DNA of 64,000 bases from Medakamo hakoo (lineage: Eukaryota > Chlorophyta > Trebouxiophyceae > Coccomyxaceae). The notes under the pieces are model-generated. The model worked only from the letters and a program-made list of their open reading frames with translations. It was not told where the DNA came from and ran no database searches. Positions 10,923-22,167 of this stretch are shown in pieces. The stretch's first letter is position 1. Each line of letters begins with the position of its first letter. The stretch lies in the NCBI GenBank assembly GCA_026636295.1, contig CP089463.1, forward strand, positions 992,001 to 1,056,000, given 5' to 3'. The translations under genes were made by a program, and so were the position numbers.

Positions 10923-12302
10923 CTACTCACTGTCGTCGTCCATGACCACCCGGGCCTCCCGGCCGGTTTGCCTAGCCGGTGCGCCCCCGCCCTCATCATC
11001 ACTGGCAACAACCGCCCGGCGCGGGCCACCGGGCGACGCGAGAGCCGCGCCGGCCGCCGCCCACTCGGCGTCCAGCGCGCGGGGGCCTTTAAACCCGGCC
11101 GCCCGGCGGTACTCGGGAGCCGCGCCTCCCGCCAGGAGGCGGACGACGTCGGGTACGAGCGTGGCACGGTTGACGACCCGGCCGACGGAGGCGGAGGTGG
11201 CAGAGGGCGTGCGCCGGGCGGACTGCCCGCCGCCGCCAGCGCTCCGCCCTCCACCACTCAAGTCCAGGCGCACGCCCGCCGCCAGCGAGTCGACCGGCAT
11301 GCCCGGCACCAGGGCGTACTCCACGTCGCCGATGTGGACTTTGACGTCGCCCGACGCCATGACCAGCACGCGCCCGATGACGCCGGGCGCCAGGTCCGCC
11401 AGCGACGCGCAGCCTTGCACGCCGCCCGGCTCGCCGCCCGCCGGGGGGGGCGTGCGGTCCGTCGCGGACGCGGGCAGGCGGGCGGGGAGCTGGAGCAGGG
11501 TCAGGCCGCCGTCCGCGCCCGTGCCAAAGGCGGACAGCGGGAAGTGGCGGGGCGAGGGCGGCGCCCCGTCCGCCGACGGCGGCGGCACCAGGTCGAGCGG
11601 CGGCGGCGCCCTGCGCGCCAGGCGGGCCGCGTACGGGAAGTCGGCCGAGACGTCGGCCCGCAAGCGGGCGGACTGGGACAGGATGACTGGGCCGCGCTCG
11701 CCGTCTTCGTTTGAAGACGAGTCGGACGGCGGCGGCGGCCGCCGTGGTTGGGCAGGGGTGCGGCGGGCCGCGGCCGCTGCTGCTGGAGCGTCCACCGCCA
11801 TCGGCTCCGGGTCGGCCTTGACGGCGGTGGCAGTGCCGTTGCCACGGCGGCCGGAGGGCGCGGGCGCGTCGTCGCCACCGCCCCGACCAGACCGGGTGGC
11901 CCGCGTTGCCGGCGGCTCCGGGTCGGCCTTGGGCTGCGGGTGGGGTGGGGTGGGGGTGGGAGTGGGGGAGGTGAGCGGCTAGGTTGTGAATGCGAGGGGA
12001 CGACAGAAAGGGCGGTGCGCCCGGGCGGTGCTGCCTCCTTCCCGCCAACGCGCACTCACCTCCGTGGATGCCCTGCGCGTCGAACGTGGCTGAGGCTTGG
12101 GCTTGAACCGTTCCGCGGGCGTCAGGCGCCGGGCTGGCGGTTGCTGCTGCGCCGACGGCCCGGCGCTCGCATCGCTCGGCTGCACACCGTCGCCCAAGCT
12201 GCCCAGCCGGCCGGAGGCCGGTGCCCCTCGCCCACTGGGCACAGACCCGGGCTCACCACCCGCAAGTCGGCCGAGCGGGCGGGACCGGGAGCCGGTCGTC
12301 AT
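10923..12302 (-). CDS. RPC4: RNA polymerase III subunit RPC4 (RPC53/POLR3D)
   Basis: Exons 12302-12060 and 11933-10923 give 417 residues, in the usual RPC4 range. RPC4 pairs with RPC5 on Pol III and acts in termination and reinitiation. The N-terminal part contains the family's basic FKPK element (ERFKPKPQPRSTRRAS). The conserved C-terminal domain shows FGTGADGGLTLLQLPARLP, then LADLAPGVIGRVLVMASG and VKVHIGDVEYALVPGMPVDS, as in POLR3D. The protein ends in an acidic MDDDSE. Most of the middle is low-complexity Pro/Ala/Gly. The start codon lies 178 bp from the stop of the V-ATPase c'' gene, and that gap holds a 45-G run. The family call rests on the C-terminal domain. Confidence 0.82.
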
Positions 12303-12377
12303 TTCAGTGTTTTGTTCGCCCCACTCGCGCCCGCCGTCGAGCGGGAGGAAACAAACTCTGCCTGTGGCTGTTGGGAA

Positions 12378-12422
<45 letters not shown>
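12378..12422. repeat. poly-G tract, 45 consecutive G
   Basis: Forty-five uninterrupted G on the plus strand sit between the V-ATPase c'' stop (12481) and the RPC4 start (12302), so minus-strand transcripts would contain C45. The plus strand could form G-quadruplexes. Its true length may be uncertain because such runs are prone to slippage in sequencing and assembly. Confidence 0.9.
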
Positions 12423-12424
<2 letters not shown>

Positions 12425-12480
12425 GGCAGAGACACGAGGGAAAAAGAAAAAACACTGCGTGAACACACTCGCCACCCACC

Positions 12481-13385
12481 TCACCCTGTCCCCGTGAAGT
12501 TGGCCGCGCCCGCGAGGATGATGCCAATGATCACGCCAAACAGGCCCAGCGCACTCCCGAAAATCTCCACCACCAAGATCTTCACAAACAGCGCCGGGTT
12601 GGCGGCGTCGGACAGGGCGGCAGACGAGCCGACGATGCCGACGCACAGGCTGTGGAGAGGGGGGGAGGTGTGCGTGCATGAGTCTGGCGTGTGTGCGGAG
12701 GCGCGACACACCTCCCCGCGCCCGTCTCCAAACGCACACACAAAAAAAAAGAAACTCACCCGCACGCGAGGTTGGCCCACCCGGTCGTCAGGCCGGACGC
12801 GAAAATGGCGTAACCCGCTGTGTACGCGGGCGTCGGCCACCCACTCCCGTCAGCCAGGGGCGCGACAGCTTCCACTTTGGTCTGCAGGATGATGGCGACG
12901 ATGACGCCGTAAATGGCGGCAGCTTCACAAAAGATGACGCTGTTTGTGGAGGACAGTGGGGTGGTGGGAGGTGGTCGCGCACGGACGAGGGCCCATCGGT
13001 CGTGCGTGCTCTTTTTCCTTCGTTCCGGCCCCCCACTCCACGCGCGCACCTGATGAGGTTCTTGGATGTGATGCGCGGCGTGCGCACGGCCGCGCCCAGC
13101 AGGGAGGACCCCGTGATGAAGATGCCCCTGTGTTTGAGGGGGTGCGGAGCGGGCGTGAGGGAGAGAGATGGGCGGCCGACGCACACACGCTCGAGAGCGG
13201 GCAGTTTTGTTTGTCTCTTTCGCGTTTTTTTCGTACCATGCCGCGCCCAGAATGGACAGCCCCACGCATAACCCAATCCCCAGACTGCTCCAGTAGTAGG
13301 GCGAGATGTGGCGGAAGAGCAAACCCAGGTGGGCCCAGTCGATGAGCGGCGCAGCGGCCGAAGGCGCCGCGAGCGCGGACGCCAT
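12481..13385 (-). CDS. VHA-c'': V-type ATPase proteolipid subunit c''
   Basis: Four exons (13385-13237, 13127-13050, 12939-12760, 12649-12481) give 191 residues. Subunit c'' (ATP6V0B) is part of the rotating c-ring of the V0 sector in endomembranes. Five hydrophobic helices are visible, starting with [19 protein letters not shown], then [38 protein letters not shown] (with the proton-carrying Glu of this helix), [19 protein letters not shown] and [19 protein letters not shown]. The extra N-terminal helix separates c'' from the 16-kDa c subunit. A Leu-Gly-Pro-type linker is not seen; the mid-loop has a short [13 protein letters not shown]. All junctions split codons in matching phase. The start is 232 bp from the RIC1 start on the other strand. 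Confidence 0.95.
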
Positions 13386-13617
13386 CACGGAAGGAAGAGG
13401 AGAGAGGGATGCCTGGCGTCCGCGGGCGCTTGAGGGGTAAGGGTGCCGATGTGGTGCGCCCCCAGAAGAGAGCAGCAGGCTGGCGGGCGGCCTGCCCCTG
13501 GGGTGTGTGCAGACGGAAATGGAAGGAAAGCAGGTGTGCGCTCTGCACGCAGAGGAACAAAAAAAAATAAACGCGATGGAGTGAAAAAACACGCGACGCG
13601 ACCAGCCCTCCCCAACC

Positions 13618-16600
13618 ATGCACCTCGCCCACGGCTGGCCGCGGTCGCTGGATACCCAGGCACGGGGCTCGCCCATCGCCCTGGCCGTCAGCGGCGGCTT
13701 CGTCGCCCTGGTCACCACACACTCGCTGGAACTCTGGTCGGCCGGGCGCAACCGCGTGCGCCTTGCAGCGCTCGACTGCGGCGATGAAGCGGAAAATGGA
13801 ACCCACATCGCGGCAGCCTGGAGCGGCAGTCGGCGCCGTCTGGCTGTCCTGGTGAGTGGCGGGAGGCAAGGGAGGGGAGAGATGGCGCGGTCCTTTTTTT
13901 TTGGTCGCGCGCCCGGCGACGACCCGACCATCCATCCCATCCCAAACAAAAACAAAACACCGACAGACGTCCGCCGGCTTGCTCCGCATCTACGCCGTCC
14001 ACGTCAATGAGGAGGCCGCTCTCCCCGCCTCGTCTATCCCAGAGGAAGCGGCTTTGCTGGTCGACGACCCGGCGTCCGCGGCAGCTGCCGCAGCCGCTGC
14101 GGCCGCGGGCGCGCCGCCGCCCGGGTCGGGCCCGGCCGCGGCGGCCGGCCTCAAGTCCTGCACGCTCTGGCTGGCCGACGAACTGGACTTGGGCGGCGCG
14201 GTGCCGACACGGTTAGACCCGGACCGGCACAGCGCCAGCCCTGAGAATGAGGGCGTGGGCCCGCCCTCGCCAGACCGCGCGCCGCCAGCGGAGCCGACCC
14301 ACCTCGCACGGGCCCTGTCCTGGCCGCGCGCGCGCTCGCCCGCCGCGCTCGCGTCAGACGGCGGGTGCCGGCTCTTAGTCGGCTTCGCGGACGGAGAACT
14401 GGTCAGTCTGACTTGGGCCGGGTCCGCCAGATCCCGGTCCCGGCCGTTCGACACGCCGGGCGCGTTTCCGGGCGTGCGACCGGCGCCGCCGCCCCTGCCG
14501 CTGCTCCGCACTGCGTCATCCCTTTCCGACGCTGGCGGCGGCGGCGGCGGGGGCGGCGACGGCATGGTCGCCACGCCCCAATCCTCTGGCGCGTGGGACG
14601 GCGCCACCGCCTTTGCCCACCACCTCGCCGCCCGCCTGGTGGAAGAGCAAGCCGACGACGCGGCGGCGGCGGCGGCGGCGGGCGTGGCGACTGTGTCCTC
14701 CCTGCCGCCCCTGCCCCGCCGGCCCTCGTCCGGCCTGGCGTCCTCCGCCGCGCCGCCCTCCCAGCTCGTCGCCCTGCATTTTTGTCCGCGGGCACGCGTG
14801 CTGGCAGCCGCCTTTGCGGATGGGCGCGTCTGCGTGGCGGCGTCTCAAGGCGGCGGCGGGTCTGCCGGACCTGCCGACTCACTGTGCATCCCTCGCTGGG
14901 TGCGCGGCGGGGAGAGCGCCTCGGCGCTCCGCCGCCGCCGGTCATCCCTGGGCTCCGTCCACGAGGACGACGTCGCCCCCAACCCATCCGTCACTGCTCT
15001 AGCCGTCTCGGGTGAAGCGGGCTTGCTCGCCGTTGGCCTGGCCGACGGGCGGACAGAAATCCACCCGCTGGCCGCGCCCGCGCGCTCGGCTGCTTTAGCG
15101 GCCGCGACACGCGCCGCGTCCGCGTCCGCCGCCGCAGCAGCTGCCGCTGCCCGGGCGGGAGCATCCCCTGCAGCCGTCTCAGCGGCCGTCGCGGCGGCGG
15201 CAGCCGCGGCCGCCGCCGACGCGGCCGTCGCGGCTCAAGCCCCGCCGCTGCGCGTGCTTTCACCCTGGGCGGATGAAGAGAGTGGCGCGCCTGCTGCTGC
15301 TTCACACGCCCGCCGCCCGCGGCGTGGGGCCGGGCCCGTCGCGTCCCTGGCCTGGTCGCCCTGTGGTTCCTCCCTCGCCGTGGGTTGGGCCGGCGGCGGC
15401 CTGTGCGCGTGGAGTGCGTCCGGCTGCCGCTTGTTTGCGTCCGCGCCGCCCGAGGCCGCGGCGGCAGCCGCCACCGCTGGAGGCAGCCATGGCGGCCTGG
15501 AAGCGCCCGCGGCGTCGCTGGCCTGGTCAGCCTGCGGGTGCAGGCTGTTGATCGCACAGCCAGGCCCCCGTCCCACGTCCCGCGCCCGCCTCCTGGAGCT
15601 GTCCCTTGCCCGGAGCGTGCCGGCCTTGCGGGCGGGGCCCGCGGCCGCCCTCCTGGCCGACGACCGGCTCTTCTTCGTCCTGGCCGCCGCCGCCAGCCCG
15701 CCCACCCTGCGGGAGACGCGGCCGCCGCCATCGTACATCGACGCCAACTGGCCGCTGCGGACGGCGTCCTGCTCTCCCGACGGACGCCACGTCGCCGTGG
15801 CGGGGCGGCGGGGGCTGGCCCTGCTGGAGTTGACGGGGCTGGGTGGAGGTGGTGGCGGCGGCGGCGGTGAGGTGGGTGGCCGGTGGCGGCTCTTTGGCGA
15901 CGTCGCCCAGGAGCGGGACCTGGCCGTGGCTGGGTTGGCGTGGTTGCCGGGGTGCGTGGTGGTCGTGGCGGCTGGGCCGGACAAGGGTGCGCCCTCCGCG
16001 CCAGGTGCCCCGCCCGCCAGCCCGCACCAGCCTGCCACCTCCGCCGCCTCCACCACCACCACCACCCGCCCGGACTTGCGCGTCTACTCCCGGTCCCGCC
16101 TGGACCGGGATGGACTGCTGGCTTCCAGGAGGCTGGCCCGGCCGCCGCTGGCCCTCGACGCGGGCGGCGGCCACGTCCTGGCGGCGTTCGCCCCGATGGA
16201 CGTCCTGGTCCTGCGCTTTGACGCCCGGCCGCCTATGACGGCGCCCGACGGTTCCACCACCCGCCCAGCGGGCGGAGACCTGGTGGCTGTGCGGGAGCTG
16301 TCGATCCTCAGCTCCGGGCCGCCCGTGCGTGGGGTGGCCCTCGCCTGGATGGGAGGCGGCGGCAGTGGTGGTGGTGGTGGTGGTGGGCATGCGGGCGACG
16401 CCGCGCCCGCGCACGCCGCGGTCCTGCGCTACGGCGGCTCCCTGGGCTTGCTGGACCTGGCGACGGGGTCCGAAGCGCCCGTGGCGTCTGGCGTTGAGTC
16501 GGCCTGGCTGCCGCCCGTGGACGACGGAGGAGGTGGCGCCGCGGCCGCGGCCGCCGCCGCCTCCCCGCCCTGGTGGGTGCACGGACCGGCGGGCGGGCGG

Positions 16601-17956
16601 ATGCTGCTGCCAGACGGCGGGGAGGTCGGCCGCGTGGTGGCCCCGGCGGCCGACGCGCCCACCGCCGGGCTGCCCCCTGACCCCGAGCTCGCATTCGACG
16701 GAGAGGTCGCCCCACTCCTCGTCACGCCTGGGCCCGGCGGCGCCGTTGTCGGCGTGCGGCAGCGGGCGGTGCGGGCGGGCGGCGGCGGCGACCTGCCGTT
16801 CTTCCTGCCCTCGCCCGCCACCCAACCCACGCTCTCCGTCCTGCTGCGCCGGCTGCTCGCGAGCGGGAGGGCGTCTGACGCCGCGGCCGTCGCGTCCGCC
16901 GCCGCGGCCGCCCCGCATTTCGCCAGCTCCATGGAGTGGCTGGTCGCGGCCGCGCTGCTCGACCACCCGCCTGTGAGCGGGGCGCCGCCGTCGCCGCTGC
17001 TCACCGCGGCGACGGCCCTGGCCCGCCGCTTCCCCGCCACGTACGCCGACACCATCGTGGCCGTCGCGCGCAAGACCGACGCGTCGCACTGGCCCACGCT
17101 CTTTGCCGCGGCGGGCCCGCCCTCCGACCTGTTGTGCGACGCGGCCGCCGCGGGCGCCCTGGAAGGCGCGGCCTGCTGCCTGCTGGTGGTCGACCGGGTG
17201 GAAGGCCCCGCCGCCGCGGCGGGGCCGGCGCTGGCCCTGCTCAAAGCCGCGTTGGAGGCGGGGCGGTACGGCCTGGCGGCGGAGCTGCTCCGCTTTGCGT
17301 GCCCGCCCCCGCCCGCCGGGTCTGGCCTGCGCCCGCCGCGCGTGCTCGGCCGGGCGCCCGTTTTGCCGTGGCAACAGGCGGCCGGACCGCCGCCAGCCCC
17401 GCCACCGTCCTCCACCGCCGGCTGGTTGCCATCCCTGTGGCGCACCGTCGCCCCGCCGCCCCGCACCGACGAGCCGGAGGAAGAAGCGAACGAGGCGGCC
17501 GCGCCGGCTTGGTGCCTCATCGCCGCCCACGCCTGGAAGCAGGTGGCGGCGACGGACGTCGTCGGTCTGGCTGCCCTGGGCCGTGCCCTGGCCGACGATG
17601 GCGCGAGCCTGGCCGACGCCCTGTGCTGCGTGCCCCGGCCGGCCGTCGGCGGCGGGGGTGGGACAGAGCCGGCCCCTCGGCGCATGAGCGGCCAAACCCT
17701 GGTGGAGGTGCTGAAAGCGGCCACCGCGCACGCGGGAGAGGATTGTGGCATGCTGGCCGACGCGACAGCCGCGGCTGGAGAGGCCGACTGGGCGATTGCC
17801 CTGTCGCTGGTGCAGGGAGAGGCGGACAGGGTGGGCGCGCTGGCCGGCGACCACCGTTTGCTGTGGGCGGATTTTTTGAGGGTCGTGGGCGATGGGTCGC
17901 AGCTGCCGGCTGGGGTGCGGGCGGTGGTGGACCGGGTGCGGGGCGGTGGGAAGTGA
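13618..17956 (+). CDS. RIC1: RIC1 homologue (RAB6 GEF complex subunit)
   Basis: Exons 13618-13851 and 13967-17956 join in phase 0 to about 1407 residues. RIC1 with RGP1 activates Ypt6/RAB6 at the Golgi for retrograde traffic. The N-terminus MHLAHGWPRSLD, with LVTTHSLELWSAGRNRV and TSAGLLRIYAV, matches the first WD-like blade of RIC1. Further beta-propeller elements (FADGELVSLTW, LLAVGLADGRTEIHPL, SLAWSPCGSSLAVGWAGGGL) are spread through Ala/Gly-rich spacers. The C-terminal helical RIC1 domain is clear: LSVLLRRLLASGRASDAAAV, then TYADTIVAVARKTDASHWP and ALLKAALEAGRYGLAAELLR. Long Ala, Gly and Ser runs enlarge the spacers. Alternative propeller-alpha-solenoid proteins fit less well. Confidence 0.82.
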
Positions 17957-18141
17957 GTGGGCGTGTGTGCGTGTTGTACCGTCGTCGTCGACGGATGATG
18001 AAACACGGAGAGACGGAGAGTTCGGCGGGGAAAGTGCGCAGGTTGGTGCAAAAGGCTACTTCCTCTCACACTCTTGTTCGTGAGCATCCCTCTCACACGC
18101 GCCGCCCTCACCCACCCCGCCACATCAAAACACACACCACG

Positions 18142-20595
18142 ATGCGATCCACGGCCGCCCGGCCGACCGGAGCGCCCGCCCGCGGCCGCGCCCCGGCCCG
18201 GCGCGTCGCGACCGCCGCGGCCGCTCCCGGCGGCGGCGGCGACCGCCGCGCGCCCTCTCCTACCCGCCCGCAGCAGGGCCCGCCCAAGACGGTCGGCGGC
18301 ACGCCCGGCCCGCGCATGGCTAGCGACGCGGTGGCCTCTGTCGCGTCGGCCCGGGCCCGGGCCAAGGCCTCGCCCTCGTCCGTGGAGTGCGTTTGGAGTT
18401 TTGGTTTGCGAATGGAGGAGCCCGTCGCAAGCGGGGAAATACCAAGCGCCGAAAAAAAGTGTCTCGCGCCCAGGCGGCCGCGCCGGCGACGGAACCGGCC
18501 GCTTTGTCTGGCCCAGGCAGGGGCCAGGGACTCTATGTATGCCTGGCTGGGGTTGCCGCGTCCGCCGAGGTGGGCGCGAGGCCGCGCGTGCGGCGGCGGG
18601 CAAAAGAAGGGTCGCTGCCGCGCGCTCCCTCGCGCCAGCGGAAGAGGCGCCCGCCTTGGCCACGCTGCCAACGCCCCGCGACGCGCGCGCGCCCTGACCC
18701 TCCACCCCCCTCCCACCCAACAGCCCCTCTCTGTCGGACACCATTGCGGTTATTCTCGCTGGGGGCGGTCACAACAACCCGCTGGCGGCTTTCCGCGCCA
18801 TGCCGGCCGTCGAAATTGGTGCGCCCGGTGGTTGGTTGGCGCGTGCGGCGGGGGGGACACGGAACGCGCGCGGCCGGCCGAGGGCGCACGCCAGCCCGGC
18901 CGACCGCGCCCGTTCCCCCGCCCTCACGCCGCACTGGGCTGGCGGCGGACGGCCAGGCCGACGCATTGGGCTAGGCAGAACGGTCGCGGACGCCGCGGCC
19001 TGGCCGCGGGGAGGGCGCGGGCGGGCGCGGGCGCCCGTATGCCGCACAGCCGATGGCTCCGCGTCAGGCTGGCGCCGCACCCCCCACCTCACGCCTTGCC
19101 CCTCTCCGCTATGCTGTGTGCGTCGTCTCATGTCACCCCACCCCCACCCCACCACCCCACCCCCGCCACAGCCAACCTCGCCCTCATCGACCTGCCCATC
19201 GCCAACCTGATCAAGTGCGGCATCACCAAAATGTTTGTGCTGACCCAGTTCAACAGCCACGCGCTCAACGCGCACCTGACGCGCACGTACCCGCCCGCCC
19301 TGTTTGGCGGCCCGCCCGGCACGCAGGGCTTTGTGGACGTCCTGGCCTGCCACCAGACCGCCGACGACGCGTCCTGGTACGCGGGCTCCGCCGACGCCGT
19401 CCGCCGCAACCTGGACGCGCTGCTGGAGCCGGTCAACGGCGGCCGCCCGCCGCGCGAGGTGGTCGTCCTGTCGGGGCACGCCCTGGCGGACGTCGACTTT
19501 GCCGGCCTGGTCCGGGCGCACCGGGCGGCCGGCTCGGCCGTCACCCTGGCCACGCGCTCCGTCCCGGCCGACCGCGCCTCCCGCCTGGGCCTCGTCCGCG
19601 TCGACCCGGGGACGGGCGCGGTCACCGACTTTGCTGAAAAGCCGACGGGCGCGGCCATGGAGCGCCTGGCCCACGCGTCCGCGCACGCCACGCCGGACGC
19701 GCCGTACGAAGCCAGCACGGGCGTGTATGGTGCGTTGGTGTGGACGGAGGGGGCGGGCCGGCCGCGTTTCCTTTCCCCGCCCCGCTGCGTTCCCCACACC
19801 CCGTCCCCACCCACCCCACCGACCCCCACCCCCGCCCCATTTTTCACTCACGCCCACCCTCCGTCTCGCCCACTTCCTCACACCCCTCCCCACCCCCCAT
19901 CAACCCCCAAAACAACAGTCTTCGACGCGACCGCCCTGAAATCCCTCCTCGCCACCCCCGCCGCCGCCGCGTCCGTCGACGGCGAGTTTGTCGCGCCGCG
20001 CTCGGGCTTTGACATGCACTTTGGCGCGGACGTCATCCCGCACGCCCTGGTGGCGGGCCTGCCCGTCTCGGCCGTGCACGGCTCCGGCCCCTGGCGCGAC
20101 GTCTCCTCCCTGCCCGACTTTTACGACGCCGTCACGTCGCTCGCCCGGCCCGGGTCGGGCGGCGTCGCGTCGCTCACCGCCGCGGCCGCCGTCTTGGGCG
20201 CCCGCACCGGCCGCGTCCTGCCGCCCTGCCGGGCCGTCGGCCCCTCCACCATCGCCCGCTCGCTCATCTCCGAAGGCTGCACCCTGGACGGCGCGACCGT
20301 CGTCGACTCCGTCGTGGGCAACAACGTCTCGTTCGGCCCGGGCTCCCGCCTCGAAGCGTCCATCCTGCTGGGCAACGACCTCTTTGGCGGCCGGGACGAC
20401 GCGCCGACCGTCGGCGCGGGGTCCGTCCTGTCGCGCGTCATCGTCGACCGCAACGCGGTCATCGGGCCCGACTGCACGCTGACCAACGCGGCGCGCGTCG
20501 TGGAGTCGGACCGCAGCGGGGAAGGCTTCGTCATCCAGGACGGCCTCATTGTCGTGCTGAGGGGCGCGGCCCTGCCGGCCGGCCTGGTGGTGTGA
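18142..20595 (+). CDS. ADP-glucose pyrophosphorylase-like subunit, catalytic motifs lost
   Basis: Exons 18142-18386, 18724-18818, 19172-19729 and 19919-20595 give 524 residues. A basic, Ala-rich N-terminus fits a plastid transit peptide. Family signatures: AVILAGGG, LIDLPIANLIKCGITKMFV, LTQFNSHALNAHLTRTY, DFAEKP, STGVYVFDATAL, GPWRDVSSLPDFYDAV and a C-terminal left-handed beta-helix with hexapeptide-like repeats. AGPase makes ADP-glucose for starch in plastids. The pyrophosphorylase loop GGGAGTRLYPLTK of active subunits is replaced by GGGHNNPLAAF, and the GDH motif that holds the catalytic Asp is replaced by SGHAL. This argues for a regulatory or otherwise non-catalytic subunit. The frame is intact and splice phases agree, so it is not a pseudogene by appearance. 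Confidence 0.8.
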   Translation: MRSTAARPTGAPARGRAPARRVATAAAAPGGGGDRRAPSPTRPQQGPPKTVGGTPGPRMASDAVASVASARARAKASPSSVECVWSFGLRMEEPVASGEIPSAEKKCLAPRRPRRRRNRPLCLAQAGARDSMYAWLGLPRPPRWARGRACGGGQKKGRCRALPRASGRGARLGHAANAPRRARALTLHPPPTQQPLSVGHHCGYSRWGRSQQPAGGFPRHAGRRNWCARWLVGACGGGDTERARPAEGARQPGRPRPFPRPHAALGWRRTARPTHWARQNGRGRRGLAAGRARAGAGARMPHSRWLRVRLAPHPPPHALPLSAMLCASSHVTPPPPHHPTPATANLALIDLPIANLIKCGITKMFVLTQFNSHALNAHLTRTYPPALFGGPPGTQGFVDVLACHQTADDASWYAGSADAVRRNLDALLEPVNGGRPPREVVVLSGHALADVDFAGLVRAHRAAGSAVTLATRSVPADRASRLGLVRVDPGTGAVTDFAEKPTGAAMERLAHASAHATPDAPYEASTGVYGALVWTEGAGRPRFLSPPRCVPHTPSPPTPPTPTPAPFFTHAHPPSRPLPHTPPHPPSTPKTTVFDATALKSLLATPAAAASVDGEFVAPRSGFDMHFGADVIPHALVAGLPVSAVHGSGPWRDVSSLPDFYDAVTSLARPGSGGVASLTAAAAVLGARTGRVLPPCRAVGPSTIARSLISEGCTLDGATVVDSVVGNNVSFGPGSRLEASILLGNDLFGGRDDAPTVGAGSVLSRVIVDRNAVIGPDCTLTNAARVVESDRSGEGFVIQDGLIVVLRGAALPAGLVV

Positions 20596-21311
20596 AGCGG
20601 CGGCGGTGCCGCGTCCCTTTTTGCTTCGATTCTTCCTCCTTTCTTTTCGATCTCGTGCTTTTTTTCCGTAGCTTCAACGAAACCAAACGAAACGAAGAAA
20701 ACAAAAAACCTCAAAACAAGAGCGTGTGTGTGGGCGCGAGGGATGGATGGGTTTTTTTTTCGCGCCTGGGCCGCCCACGTCCCGCCAACACCCATCCCTC
20801 CCTCTCCCTTCGTGCCCCTGCCCGTGCCCGCGCACGATTCCTTTTTTGCTTTGCCCGCTGTGGGTGTGGGAGTGCTGTGTGTTCTTTCATTTTTGCACGC
20901 TGTTTTTTTTTTCTTGGGCGTGGATGGAACTGGAGAGAGACTTGCGCTGAACAAAAAGAGTGAGGTGTGTGTGCGGTGAGTGCGTGTGTGTAGACCCAAC
21001 GGGAATGAACGATGCCGGCCTCTCAATGAATGGATGCGTGCCAACAAATTGGCATGGGCCCGGCCGATGGAAAGGTGACGGCACGGCCACGGATGAAGAA
21101 AAAAACAGCACTGACGCCTTTTGCACAACCCCCTCCCCCCCACGGAAGGACCGCCTCACACAACCCCGTTCTCTCTCTCTCTCCCCGATGGCGCACGCCC
21201 AGGGCAAGGCACATGTGCGGAGAGGCGCAGGGGTGGTGGATAGGGAGTGCGCGTGCACGCACACGACACGCCCAACCACCACGCCCACGCGCCACTCCGC
21301 CACACTTGCGC
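20596..21311. other. convergent 3' intergenic region, no gene seen
   Basis: This stretch lies between the stop codons of the AGPase-like gene and RPL12. Base composition drops in GC, with T8-T10 runs (near 20752 and 20902), GAAA-type A-rich patches near 20680 and a CT repeat near 21171. Open frames here lack third-position bias. I see only 3' UTR-like sequence. Confidence 0.5.
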
Positions 21312-22167
21312 TCACTCTTCGGGCACGTCCACCTCGCCCTCATCGATCTTGGCCTGGATGTCCCGCGGGTCTTCACCGTCCACGGTGCAGCCGACGGACA
21401 CGCACGTGCCCAGGATTTCCTTGACCTGTTTTGGTGAAAAGTGTTGGGACGGAAGGAGGGGGCGTGAGCAAGAGGAGGATGGGGTCAAGTGGCTAGGGAG
21501 GGCCGCGCGCGTGCGCTCTCCACGCCTCCCCCACCCAACTCGTACCGTGCCCGCCAGCTTCTTCGCGCACGACCGGTCGCGCATGACGCGCGCAATTTCG
21601 ACGACCTCGTCCAGGTTCAGGTTGCCGTTGTGCTTGATGTCCTTTTCCTGTGGGGGTGCGTGGGGTGGAGTGTGTTTTGTTTTTTCGCGAGGAGGCGGTC
21701 GAGGTGGGGTGAAGAAAACGCGCGGCCGTTTTTTAGCATTTGTGTCGACGGAACCGCCGATGAAGCGCAAAGCCATCCGCTTTCCTGCCGCAGCGATCCG
21801 CAAGGACTCGAAGCGGCCCTGGGCGCAAGAGGAGCGGGAGTTGCCGCGCCCACGCCCCCCACACGCGCCGCCTCGAACAAACCTTTTTGCGGTCACGGAC
21901 GGGCTCTTTCAAGGCTTTGATCACGAGCGCCGCCGCCGACGGAATGACAGACACTTTCGCGACACGGTTTTGGACGGACAGCTTCACCGTGACGCGCAGG
22001 CCCTTCCACTCCTTGGCCGTCTCCTTGGCGATGTCTTCACCAATCTTCTTGGGCGACAAACCGAGCGGGCCAATCTTCGGCGCCAACGACGACGCAGCGC
22101 CGACTTCGCCGCCCGTAGCGCGGACGAAGACTTCAATGAGTTCGCTCGGGTCGAACTTAGGCGGCAT
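21312..22167 (-). CDS. RPL12: 60S ribosomal protein L12 (uL11)
   Basis: Exons 22167-21883, 21647-21546 and 21425-21312 give 166 residues, the usual length. uL11 forms the base of the ribosomal P-stalk in the cytosol and recruits translational GTPases. Signatures run [20 protein letters not shown], then [59 protein letters not shown] and [16 protein letters not shown], ending in an acidic tail. All introns are phase 0 with GTNNGN donors. The start faces the TBL1-like gene across about 1 kb. Confidence 0.97.

Noticed and set aside
15527-18744. Two long minus-strand open frames of over 770 codons
   Set aside because: Both are shadows of RIC1 and the AGPase-like gene. They cross gene boundaries and show no conserved motif.
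18142-20595. AGPase-like gene as a pseudogene
   Set aside because: Frame, splice sites, codon bias and the C-terminal domain are all intact; loss is limited to catalytic motifs, which fits a maintained pseudoenzyme better.
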